A stretch of 64,000 nucleotides of DNA from positions 62,001 through 126,000 of the forward strand of contig NZ_NQJF01000002.1 in NCBI RefSeq assembly GCF_002245495.1, in the 5' to 3' direction. The translations under genes were made by a program, and so were the position numbers. Source of the stretch: Oceanimonas baumannii (lineage in GTDB: Bacteria; Pseudomonadota; Gammaproteobacteria; Enterobacterales; Aeromonadaceae). Below are positions 16,462 to 26,700 of the stretch, piece by piece (positions within the stretch are counted from its first letter, which is position 1; each line of letters begins with the position of its first letter). Below the pieces are notes generated by a model, which was not told the DNA's origin, did not search any database, and saw only the letters and a list, made by a program, of their open reading frames with translations.

Positions 16462-19400
16462 ATGAGCGTAGCCATTGCAGTGATCACCGAGGTTTCTGGT
16501 CAGGTAGCCGTTAAAGCGCCTGACGGTGCCGTTCGTCAGCTGTCCGTCGGCGATACTTTATTTGTCGGTGAGGAACTGATAACCGGAGAGAATGGCCGGG
16601 TTTCGCTTGATTTCGGAGACAGTGTACCGATGTCTTTTGGTGAAAACCAGACACTGCAACTGACTCCGAATATGCAGGTATCTGCTGAACCAGCTACGCA
16701 AGAAAGTGCCTTGCTTGACCCCAGTGTAGAAGCGGTATTAGCAGCACTGGAAAACGGTGACGATCTTCTGGAAGAGCTTGAAGCCCCTGCAGCCGGTTTG
16801 GCTGGAGCGCCCACTGGCGGCGGCGGCTCTTTTGTATTGTTAACCAGGGTGGCCGAAGAAGTTGATCCTCAGTCGTTTGAGTTTGGTATCGAGCCGGTAG
16901 AACCGTTTGAACTGGAAGCCGGAGCAGGTACAGACGAGACGGAAGTCGATGCTGACTCTGATGCTGACGCCGACTCTGATGCGGACGCTGACGCCGATGC
17001 GGATGCGGATGCTGATGCCGATGCCGATGCCGATGCGGATGCAGACGCTGATGCCGATGCTGACGCTGATGCGGATGCGGACGCTGATGCGGATGCGGAC
17101 GCTGATGCGGATGCCGATGCTGACGCCGATGCGGATGCGGACGCCGATGCTGATGCAGATGCGGATGCAGACGCCGATGCCGATGCGGATGCTGATGCAG
17201 ACGCTGATGCTGACGCCGATGCAGACGCTGATGCCGATGCCGACGCGGACGCCGATGCAGATGCCGATGCCGATGCGGACGCCGATGCTGATGCTGACGC
17301 CGACGCCGACGCTGATGCCGATGCTGACGCCGATGCGGATGCGGACGCCGATGCTGATGCGGATGCTGACGCGGATGCTGACGCCGATGCGGATGCCGAT
17401 GCGGACGCGGATGCTGATGCGGATGCCGACGCGGACTCTGACGCGGACGCCGATGCCGACGCCGATGCCGATGCCGACGCCGATGCCGATGCCGATGCCG
17501 ACGCCGATGCTGACGCCGATGCGGATGCCGATGCTGACGCCGATGCGGATGCCGACGCGGATGCAGATGCAGATGCAGACGCTGACGCCGATGCAGATGC
17601 GGATGCCGATGCCGATGCTGATGCTGATGCCGATGCAGACGCCGATGCAGACGCCGATGCAGACGCTGACGCCGATGCGGATGCCGACGCCGATGCGGAT
17701 GCGGATGCGGATGCTGACGCGGATGCCGATGCAGACGCCGATGCGGATGCAGATGCCGACGCTGATGCGGATGCCGATGCTGACGCCGATGCCGACGCTG
17801 ATGCGGATGCCGATGCTGACGCCGATGCGGATGCGGACGCTGATGCAGATGCCGACGCCGATGCTGACGCTGACGCCGATGCGGATGCTGACGCCGATGC
17901 GGATGCCGATGCTGACGCCGATGCCGATGCGGATGCTGACGCCGATGCGGATGCTGACGCCGATGCTGACGCCGATGCGGATGCTGACGCCGATGCCGAT
18001 GCCGACGCGGATGCGGATGCTGACGCCGACGCCGATGCGGACGCCGATGCAGATGCCGATGCTGACGCCGACGCCGATGCGGATGCGGATGCTGACGCGG
18101 ATGCCGATGCTGATTCGGATGCCGATGCCGATGCTGACTCCGATGCGGATGCAGATGCCGACGCTGATGCGGATGCGGACGCCGATGCGGATGCCGATGC
18201 TGACGCCGACGCCGATGCTGACGCTGACGCCGATGCTGACGCCGATGCGGATGCAGACGCCGATGCGGATGCTGACGCCGATGCGGATGCCGATGCTGAC
18301 GCCGACGCCGACGCCGATGCTGACGCCGATGCCGATGCCGATGCTGACGCCGATGCTGACGCCGATGCTGACGCCGATGCGGATGCAGATGCTGACGCCG
18401 ATGCGGATGCGGATGCCGATGCTGACGCCGATGCTGACGCCGATGCGGACGCTGATGCGGATGCAGATGCCGACGCGGATGCGGATGCGGATGCGGACGC
18501 CGATGCGGATGCCGACGCCGATGCGGATGCGGACGCCGATGCGGATGCCGACGCGGATGCGGATGCAGATGCTGACGCCGATGCGGATGCGGATGCGGAT
18601 GCTGACGCCGATGCCGATGCCGATGCAGACGCCGATGCGGATGCAGATGCCGACGCGGATGCGGATGCTGACGCCGATGCAGATGCCGACGCTGATGCAG
18701 ATGCCGACGCGGATGCGGATGCAGACGCTGATGCCGATGCGGATGCAGATGCTGACGCCGATGCGGATGCTGACGCCGATGCTGACGCCGATGCTGACGC
18801 CGATGCGGATGCAGATGCCGACGCTGATGCGGATGCGGATGCGGACGCCGATGCGGATGCCGACGCCGACGCCGATGCGGATGCGGACGCCGATGCGGAT
18901 GCTGACGCCGATGCGGATGCTGACGCCGATGCGGATGCCGATGCTGACGCCGATGCCGATGCCGATGCTGACGCCGATGCGGATGCGGACGCCGATGCTG
19001 ATGCAGATGCCGACGCGGATGCAGACGCCGATGCGGATGCCGATGCAGACGCTGATGCCGATGCCGACGCGGATGCAGATGCGGACGCCGATGCGGATGC
19101 GGATGCAGATGCGGACGCCGATGCGGATGCCGATGCCGACGCGGATGCCGATGCGGACGCCGATGCGGATGCAGATGCTGATTCGGATGCCGATGCTGAC
19201 GCGGATGCGGATGCAGATGCCGACGCTGATGCGGATGCGGACGCTGATGCGGATGCCGATGCTGACGCCGATGCGGATGCGGACGCCGACGCCGATGCCG
19301 ATGCTGATGCCGATGCGGACGCGGATGCTGACGCCGATGCCGATGCGGATGCGGACGCCGATGCGGACGCTGATGCAGACGCGGATGCAGATGCTGACGC

Positions 19401-22400
19401 CGATGCGGATGCCGATGCTGACGCCGATGCAGATGCAGATGCAGATGCAGATGCAGATGCGGATGCAGATGCTGACGCCGATGCGGATGCTGACGCCGAT
19501 GCGGACGCCGACGCCGATGCGGATGCAGACGCTGATGCGGACGCGGATGCCGATGCCGACGCGGATGCCGATGCGGATGCTGATGCCGATGCCGACGCTG
19601 ATGCAGATGCCGATGCGGATGCGGATGCAGATGCAGATGCTGATGCGGATGCTGACGCCGATGCGGATGCTGACGCCGATGCAGATGCCGACGCGGATGC
19701 TGATGCAGATGCTGACGCCGATGCGGATGCAGACGCTGATGCCGATGCGGATGCTGATGCCGATGCGGACGCCGATGCGGATGCGGACGCTGATGCGGAT
19801 GCCGATGCTGACGCCGATGCGGATGCGGATGCAGACGCCGACGCGGATGCCGATGCTGACGCCGATGCGGACGCTGATGCGGATGCGGATGCGGACGCCG
19901 ATGCGGATGCCGACGCTGACGCCGACGCCGATGCGGATGCCGATGCTGACGCCGATGCGGATGCAGATGCTGATGCAGATGCCGATGCGGACGCCGATGC
20001 AGATGCCGATGCGGATGCAGATGCGGACGCTGATGCGGATGCCGATGCCGATGCTGATGCTGACGCCGATGCCGATGCGGATGCCGACGCGGATGCGGAT
20101 GCCGACGCGGATGCGGATGCAGATGCTGACGCCGATGCGGATGCGGATGCTGACGCCGATGCTGACGCCGATGCCGACGCGGATGCGGATGCCGATGCTG
20201 ACGCCGATGCGGATGCGGACGCTGATGCAGATGCCGACGCGGATGCGGATGCCGATGCTGACGCCGATGCGGATGCGGATGCGGACGCTGATGCAGATGC
20301 CGACGCGGATGCGGATGCGGATGCGGATGCAGACGCTGATGCGGATGCAGATGCCGACGCTGATGCGGATGCTGACGCCGATGCGGATGCCGACGCCGAT
20401 GCGGATGCCGATGCTGATTCGGATGCCGATGCCGATGCTGACTCCGATGCGGATGCAGATGCCGACGCTGATGCGGATGCGGACGCCGATGCGGATGCCG
20501 ACGCCGATGCTGACGCCGATGCTGACGCTGACGCCGATGCTGACGCCGATGCTGACGCTGACGCCGATGCGGATGCTGACGCCGATGCGGATGCCGATGC
20601 TGACGCCGATGCCGATGCGGATGCTGACGCCGATGCGGATGCTGACGCCGATGCTGACGCCGATGCAGACGCCGATGCCGATGCGGATGCAGACGCGGAC
20701 GCCGATGCCGATGCCGACGCTGATGCGGATGCAGATGCCGATGCTGACGCCGATGCGGATGCCGATGCCGACGCTGATGCCGATGCTGACGCTGACGCCG
20801 ACGCGGATGCAGACGCCGACGCGGATGCGGATGCTGACGCCGATGCGGATGCGGACGCCGATGCGGATGCAGATGCTGACGCCGACGCGGATGCCGACGC
20901 GGATGCAGATGCAGATGCAGATGCCGATGCGGATGCTGACGCCGATGCGGATGCCGACTCTGACGGTGAATCCGAGGGCGAGTCTGACGGTGAGTCCGAC
21001 AAGGGCTCTGACGGCGAATCCGAGGGCGAGTCTGACAAGGGCTCCGACGGTGAATCTGATGGCGAGTCCGATGGCGAGTCCGATAAGGGCTCTGACGGAG
21101 AATCCGACAAGGGCTCTGACGGTGAGTCTGATGACGAGTCCGACAAGGGCTCCGACGGCGAGTCTGACAAGGGCTCCGACGGTGAGTCTGATGACGAGTC
21201 CGATAAGGGCTCTGACGGAGAATCCGATGGCGAGTCTGACAAGGGCTCCGACGGCGAGTCCGGTAAGGGTTCAGACGGTGAATCTGATGGTGAGTCCGAT
21301 AAGGGCTCCGACGGCGAATCCGATGGCGAGTCTGACAAGGGCTCCGACGGTGAATCCGATGGCGAGTCTGACAAGGGCTCCGACGGCGAGTCCGGTAAGG
21401 GTTCAGACGGTGAATCTGATGGCGAGTCCGGTAAGGGCTCCGGCGGTGAATCTGATGGTGAGTCCGATAAGGGCTCCGACGGCGAATCCGATGGCGAGTC
21501 TGACAAGGGCTCCGACGGCGAATCCGGTAAGGGTTCAGGCGGTGAATCTGATGGTGAGTCCGATAAGGGCTCTGACGGAGAATCCGACAAGGGCTCCGAC
21601 GGTGAATCCGATGGCGAGTCCGACAAGGGCTCTGACGGCGAGTCCGGTAAGGGTTCAGGCGGTGAATCTGATGGTGAGTCCGATAAGGGCTCTGACGGAG
21701 AATCCGACAAGGGCTCCGACGGTGAATCCGGTAAGGGCTCTGACGGCGAATCCGACAAGGGCTCCGACGGCGAGTCTGGTAAGGGTTCAGACGGTGAATC
21801 TGATGGCGAGTCCGATAAGGGCTCTGACGGCGAATCCGATGCAGATGGCGACGCCGGCACCGACATTCCCGATCCGTCTATCGACATTCCCGATCCGTCG
21901 ATCGATATTCAGCTCGTTTCGAAGAACGTCGTCGTTCCTCTGCCGGAACCGGATGGCTCCGAGCTTGTGATCGCCGATGGCACGCTTGAGCCGGAGGGAT
22001 ACACGCTCAAAGACCTGAACGACCATACCGGGGCGTACCAGAGCTTTGCCAGCAAGGAATTGCTGGATTTGAGACAGCCGACCTATCAAGAGAAAGGGTC
22101 CATCACGGGCCATCACCCGGACGGAAGCTATATCCTGTTGAGCGGATCGCCGGAGGACTATGATTTCTCGGGGCTGCAGAGCCAAGCGCTGGATCCTGCC
22201 TGGGGCGGATTGAAGTATGTCCGTGGAACGATCATCGATGAAACAAATCCCAGTTCTTCCACCGAGAACGGGCTGGTCGTCGATCTCATCAAGGGTTTCA
22301 TATTCGAAGACGGTTCGGTCTGGCACGATGGCGCAATCATCGAGCCTCGCGCAGAGTACGACCTCCGGGTCGACGCCGCGCTCAATACCGACGTGGAAGA

Positions 22401-23583
22401 TGCCATGGGCGACATCACGCTGAAACTGGATGGCGTTTCCGATAGCGATATCGTCTCCCTCGTCGACAAGAATGGCCAGCCGATCGCGTTCGACGTCGAT
22501 GACCAGGGCAATCTCGTGCTGAAGGGGCTGACTGACGCTGAGATGGAGGGCATCCAGGTCAAGGTGGCTCCTCCCGCCGGTCAGGATGACTGGAGCATCA
22601 CGGCGGAAGTCGTTCGCGGCGAGGATGGCCGGAGTGCGGAAAGCGTGCTGGTAAGCCAGGATGGGCAACCGGTCGGTTCGGAACAGGCGTCCGACGACGC
22701 GGAGGCGCCGGGAAGCGGTGCGGGTCAAGGGGACGAGGGGGATGACGACACGGATCAGGCCCCTGCTCCCGAGCCGGCCGACGGCAGTGGAGACGATGAA
22801 GGTTCCGGAAGCGATGGCGGTGCTGGGGATACCCATGAAGCGCCGGCCAAGCTGCCTGAACTTACTGGCAACGGCAAGGGGGCGAAGGGTAACAATGGCC
22901 ACGGCAATGGTGACCAGGATGCACCCGGCAACTCCGGTGACAACAACAATGCCGAGAACAGCGATAACTCCGGCCAGGGCAACAGCGGCAGGGGTAATGG
23001 CAACGGCAAGGGGCCGAAGGGTAACAATGGCCACGGCAATGGTGACCAAGATGCACCCGGCAACTCCGGTGACAACAACAATGCCGAGAACAGCGATAAC
23101 TCCGGCCAGGGCAACAGCGGCAGGGGTAATGGCAACGGCAAGGGGCCGAAGGGTAACAATGGCCATGGCAATGGTGATCAGGATGCACCAGGCAACTCCG
23201 GTGATAACAACAATGCTGAGAACAGCGATAACTCAGACTGGGATAACAGTGGCAAGGGAGGCGGTAAAGCCAAGGCACTGAGCCTTTTCTCTGATGGAGA
23301 GGATGAACTGGTTCCTATGCCTGTAGCCGGTGAGGAAGATAAGCAATCAGGTCCTGAACAAGCCGGAGATCAGCAAGGTAAAGCGCTTGATATGGATAGC
23401 GTCTTGTTCGGAGATGAAGAGGATCTCGGCCTGGGTGGTCCTGCTGATGAAGGGAATAAGTCATCGGGTGATTCAGGTTATGCAGGCTCTTCTTCGGAAG
23501 ATGGGTTTAATGATGTTGCTGGCGGGCAGCAGATGGAAGATCCTTTCGATCTCTCCAATAATCCTGGCGGGCTTGATCAGTAA
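16462..23583 (+). CDS. giant acidic retention-module surface protein with Asp-Ala and Ser-Asp-Gly-Glu repeats
   Basis: A 2373-residue protein, probably exported by the adjacent type I system and held at the cell surface. Residues 1-77 form a LapA-type retention module ([39 protein letters not shown]). A Pro-Ala-Ala-Gly at 109-112 sits where LapG cuts LapA (Thr-Ala-Ala-Gly). A Gly-rich GGGGS linker follows at about 119. Residues 163-1499 alternate Asp-Ala with only eight Ser replacing Ala. Residues 1500 to about 1796 are SDGE/SDKG repeats. About 1797-2110 hold a folded region with a distant likeness to the Ig-like repeats of type I secreted adhesins ([32 protein letters not shown]). Then come an acidic linker, a 44-residue Gly/Asn-rich repeat (nearly three copies) and an acidic tail. 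There are no RTX nonapeptides and no von Willebrand domain, unlike LapA. The ATG has an AAGG site. Confidence 0.9.
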   Translation: MSVAIAVITEVSGQVAVKAPDGAVRQLSVGDTLFVGEELITGENGRVSLDFGDSVPMSFGENQTLQLTPNMQVSAEPATQESALLDPSVEAVLAALENGDDLLEELEAPAAGLAGAPTGGGGSFVLLTRVAEEVDPQSFEFGIEPVEPFELEAGAGTDETEVDADSDADADSDADADADADADADADADADADADADADADADADADADADADADADADADADADADADADADADADADADADADADADADADADADADADADADADADADADADADADADADADADADADADADADADADADADADADADADADADADADADADSDADADADADADADADADADADADADADADADADADADADADADADADADADADADADADADADADADADADADADADADADADADADADADADADADADADADADADADADADADADADADADADADADADADADADADADADADADADADADADADADADADADADADADADADADADADADADADADADADADADADADADADADADADADADADADADADADSDADADADSDADADADADADADADADADADADADADADADADADADADADADADADADADADADADADADADADADADADADADADADADADADADADADADADADADADADADADADADADADADADADADADADADADADADADADADADADADADADADADADADADADADADADADADADADADADADADADADADADADADADADADADADADADADADADADADADADADADADADADADADADADADADADADADADADADADADADADADADADADADADADADADADADADADADADADADADADADADADADADADADADADADADADADADADADADADADADADSDADADADADADADADADADADADADADADADADADADADADADADADADADADADADADADADADADADADADADADADADADADADADADADADADADADADADADADADADADADADADADADADADADADADADADADADADADADADADADADADADADADADADADADADADADADADADADADADADADADADADADADADADADADADADADADADADADADADADADADADADADADADADADADADADADADADADADADADADADADADADADADADADADADADADADADADADADADADADADADADADADADADADADADADADADADADADADADADADADADADADADADADADADADADADADADADADADADADADADADADADADADADADADSDADADADSDADADADADADADADADADADADADADADADADADADADADADADADADADADADADADADADADADADADADADADADADADADADADADADADADADADADADADADADADADADADADADADADADADADADADADADADADADADADADADADADADADADADADADSDGESEGESDGESDKGSDGESEGESDKGSDGESDGESDGESDKGSDGESDKGSDGESDDESDKGSDGESDKGSDGESDDESDKGSDGESDGESDKGSDGESGKGSDGESDGESDKGSDGESDGESDKGSDGESDGESDKGSDGESGKGSDGESDGESGKGSGGESDGESDKGSDGESDGESDKGSDGESGKGSGGESDGESDKGSDGESDKGSDGESDGESDKGSDGESGKGSGGESDGESDKGSDGESDKGSDGESGKGSDGESDKGSDGESGKGSDGESDGESDKGSDGESDADGDAGTDIPDPSIDIPDPSIDIQLVSKNVVVPLPEPDGSELVIADGTLEPEGYTLKDLNDHTGAYQSFASKELLDLRQPTYQEKGSITGHHPDGSYILLSGSPEDYDFSGLQSQALDPAWGGLKYVRGTIIDETNPSSSTENGLVVDLIKGFIFEDGSVWHDGAIIEPRAEYDLRVDAALNTDVEDAMGDITLKLDGVSDSDIVSLVDKNGQPIAFDVDDQGNLVLKGLTDAEMEGIQVKVAPPAGQDDWSITAEVVRGEDGRSAESVLVSQDGQPVGSEQASDDAEAPGSGAGQGDEGDDDTDQAPAPEPADGSGDDEGSGSDGGAGDTHEAPAKLPELTGNGKGAKGNNGHGNGDQDAPGNSGDNNNAENSDNSGQGNSGRGNGNGKGPKGNNGHGNGDQDAPGNSGDNNNAENSDNSGQGNSGRGNGNGKGPKGNNGHGNGDQDAPGNSGDNNNAENSDNSDWDNSGKGGGKAKALSLFSDGEDELVPMPVAGEEDKQSGPEQAGDQQGKALDMDSVLFGDEEDLGLGGPADEGNKSSGDSGYAGSSSEDGFNDVAGGQQMEDPFDLSNNPGGLDQ
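16948..20958 (+). repeat. (GAY GCN)n tract encoding Asp-Ala repeats
   Basis: About 4.0 kb of hexanucleotide repeat encodes 669 Asp alternating with Ala. Both Asp codons and all four Ala codons are mixed irregularly. The DNA repeat is therefore well scrambled at third positions while the protein repeat is almost perfect. Ser replaces Ala only at residues 166, 172, 326, 552, 560, 908, 1320 and 1328. The exact length could be affected by assembly. Confidence 0.95.
20959..21847 (+). repeat. Ser-Asp-Gly-Glu / Ser-Asp-Lys-Gly repeat tract
   Basis: Twelve-base units encode mainly SDGE and SDKG (also SEGE, SDDE, SGKG). They are arranged in higher-order blocks of two to five units such as SDGESDKG and [12 protein letters not shown]. 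Third-position differences are fewer than in the Asp-Ala tract, which suggests more recent expansion. Nearly all SDGE, SEGE and SDDE units place acids at +1 and +3 of the Ser. Confidence 0.92.
22867..23250 (+). repeat. 132-base tandem repeat, nearly three copies
   Basis: Units beginning at 22867, 22999 and 23131 encode a 44-residue Gly/Asn/Asp-rich segment ([20 protein letters not shown] and onward). Copies 1 and 2 are nearly identical. The third has several silent changes (CAT for CAC, GAT for GAC) and diverges after SDNS. Confidence 0.9.
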
Positions 23584-23622
23584 TAAAGTTTCATCTTATC
23601 GCTAGTATGCAAGCGTAACAGA

Positions 23623-23656
23623 AGGCCCTCTTTACAGAGGGCCTGATTTTGTTTGT
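23623..23656 (+). terminator. Rho-independent terminator after the giant-protein gene
   Basis: A perfect 9-base stem AGGCCCTCT / AGAGGGCCT with a 4-base loop is followed by GATTTTGTTTG. It lies 40 bases after the stop codon and separates the structural gene from the ligase/kinase pair, probably lowering downstream expression. Confidence 0.85.
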
Positions 23657-23722
23657 AGTGTTAAGGTAGATTTCTTGGTTTAGCTCCAATGTAGTGAAAC
23701 TCAGACACTGAGAGGTTTGAAA

Positions 23723-26700
23723 GTGCCGGATGCATTACTTAAACAGGCCTATGACGAGCTTGTTCATTTATTTAATGGAAGTGCAGTTATAAAAATTGAA
23801 AACTTCGGGGCTAAAGATGATAGGGAAAGTCCTGCTCTTCCGGAAGTGATACTTTTTTTCTCTTTAAGTAATGTCAGAGATAAAGCGTGCGTGATCTCTG
23901 TGGCAGGTTCTTCCTTTGAAGAAGCCTGGAGCAAAGGTGTTGATAAGTGCCATCAAGCAGCGAACAATGATGAACTCTCGATAAAGTGGCTACGGGTCGA
24001 CTGGGTAACCAATGTTCGCCCGATGCGGCAAGCTCAGTTGGATGAGTTATTGAGCCGGACGAAGAGAAATTATTTTCGTTATGGTATTTCTTTTTCACAT
24101 AACTTTGAGCAGGCACTTCTTGAGCAGGAGCTGAATGCCAACGCGATTCTCTACGGTGGTAGTAAAATCGCTCATGCTTGTCTGAATAATAAAAATCTTG
24201 TAGCGTATGCCAGAAAACGTTTTAGTGAGCCTCTTTCTTTTAATATAAATAGCGATGCTATTTTATATGTTTTTTCTACCAATGGACGCTTCTACTCTCG
24301 GGATTCAAGTATTAATGACCTGCCGGGATCAAGTAATAAGGGGATCCCTCTGGCAGGCCCCGGACGTAATGGCGGCCGGCGTCAGCCTGGGCCACTGAAT
24401 GCAGAGAAGGTGTTCAGCCTGGTTAATCGCGGTGCGTCTTTTCTTTCCCGCCAGGTTATGCCATCGGGAAGGTTTATTTATGGTTATTTTCCCTGTTTTG
24501 GCCGTCAGATTTCCAATTACAATACGCTACGCCATGCCAGTACGACTTACTCCATGCTTGAAGCATGGGAGCTTACTCAATGTAATGAGCTGAAAAGTGC
24601 TATTGATCGTGCCCTGGAGTATCTTGCCAATGAGCTGATCCATACTTATTCGTTGAGCGGTACCCAGCAAGCGGCTTATCTGGTAGATACCGGCAATGAA
24701 ATTAAGTTAGGAGGGAATGCTGTTTGTTTGCTGGCCATGGTTAAGTATACCGAGTTGACCGGCGATGAACGCTACCTCTCCCTAATGGAGTCGCTGGCGA
24801 CAGGAATTGAACTGATGCAAGATCCTGGTACCGGGAAACTTGTACATGTGCTGAATGCTGAAGATCTTTCTATTAAAGGTCACTTTCGTATTATTTATTA
24901 TGACGGTGAAGCAGCATTCGGGCTGATGAGACTATATGGTATAACAAAAAATGAACGCTGGCTGACGTTGGTGGAACGTGCTTTTGATTACTTTATTGAT
25001 AATAAGCATTGGCAAGCACATGATCACTGGTTGTCTTATTGTGTTAATGAACTGACTCGTTACCGGCCAAAAGAAAAATATTTTCGCTTTGCCGTTAATA
25101 ATATTTCCGGTTATCTCGATTTTATCAAGAGCAGAAGAACTACCTATCCGACGCTGCTTGAACTGAGTATGGCTTTTCACCATACCCTGACGCGGATAAA
25201 AACGATGCCAGAAATGCAGCATTTGTTGCAGGGATTTGATGAGGGAGAGTTTTATAGCGCATTACATGCCAGGGCTAACTACCTGATGAACGGCTTCTTC
25301 TGGCCAGAGTTTGCGATGTACTTTGCTAAACCTGACACCATACTGGGCAGCTTTTTTATACGCCATCACTCATTCAGGGTAAGGATCGATGATGTTGAGC
25401 ATTACCTGTCTGGGTATGTAGCTTACTGGGAGTTACTCAGAAGCCAAAAAGAATGTAAGTTACTTTTCCCTCTTTCAGCTAAACAGGAAGATGACTCTGT
25501 GTTACTTGCTTGGGGAGGTGATGTCAATCTGGGCCGGAGGCAGCATTACCGTACCGCAGAGCTTGGAGCATCGAAAATACTGGATATTCCGGCACTTAAA
25601 GAGTCCCACCTGAGCATTGTTAATCTGGAGTCAGTAGTGACAATTCGGGGGGAGCAGGGTGCGGATAAGAGTGAGGGAGGTCCTTACTACTATCGTGCTC
25701 GTCCTGAGATGCTGGAAATACTGGGCCTGGCAGGAGTCGATGTTGTCAGTACAGCTAACAATCACAGTGGTGATTACGGTTCGGACGGTTTGCTTGATCA
25801 GCAGCGCTGGCTGGCTGCTGCCGGCATAGAGCAGATTGGGTCGGGCATCAACCGGGAAGCGGCATTTTGCCCTTTAATCCGGAGAGTGGGAGCACTACGG
25901 ATCGCGATGATAGCGGTAGATTCTACTCAGCCTCATTTTGCTGCTACCGAAACAACTGCTGGTACAGCTTATCTGCCGTTGAATGATATAAAATCATGGC
26001 AGCAGATGAAGCCGAAAATTGATAAGTGTAGGGAGCTTGCAGATATCGTTCTGGTGTGTGTGCATTGGGGTGATAACCATGCGACAAGTCCTTCTCAGGC
26101 TCAGGTAAAAGCTGGGCACGCGCTGATTGAGGCTGGAGCGGATGCAGTTTTGGGCGCTTCCGCACACCGTTTGCAAGGGGTTGAGCTGTATCGACAGAAG
26201 CCAATTATTTACGATGCTGGAGATCTGTTGTTTGATGCTGTGCGATCATCGCCCAAATACGGAGGCCTTTTCCAGCTTGAATTGAGCAGAAAAGGGGTTG
26301 TTCGCATTGTTTTTGTGCCGGTTGAAGTAGGGTTTGGCCAGTCATGGCAGGCTAAGGAAGGGAAGGCTGAAACCATACTGAGCCTTTTCAACAAAAGGTG
26401 TCAGCCCTTCAATACCAAATTTGAACTGAGTAACAACGGTACTGCGGTTTTAGAAGTAAAAGGCGGGTCAGAAAATACGTGTGTTGCACTTCTGCCAACT
26501 AAGGTATTCAGGCCGTCTCCTAATCTTTGGGGGGCAGTACTGGATCCAGCCTGGACAGTAGAGCAGGTGCCTGATGATGCGAAAATTGAACCTGTTACTT
26601 TGGGGCCTTTTACCTTATTGGGGCTCAAAAGTGGCCCTCGTTGGATCGATGAACGCCAGATGATTTGGGTTGAAAGCTTCTGGCGCATAGATACTCCGGT

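Noticed and set aside
16948-20958. CRISPR array or satellite DNA
   Set aside because: There are no spacers and no fixed repeat length, and the region keeps a perfect protein repeat in one frame joined to a retention module.
16869-21887. A 1672-codon minus-strand open frame of Ser-Ala and Ser-Asp-Pro repeats
   Set aside because: It is the mirror of the Asp-Ala/SDGE coding repeat: GAY-GCN and TCN-GAY units produce no stop in this frame. It has no start signal and no non-repetitive conserved part, and the plus-strand frame has recognisable domains at both ends.
16907-21970. A 1687-codon plus-strand frame rich in Met, Arg, Pro, Thr and Leu
   Set aside because: It is a second shadow of the same repeat, shifted by one base. 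It varies freely in sequence, as expected where third positions of the true frame drift.
21787-23166. Minus-strand frame of 459 codons opposite the end of the giant gene
   Set aside because: Hydrophobic repeat content is the complement of the Gly/Asn repeats. The plus strand has the continuous frame from the giant gene.
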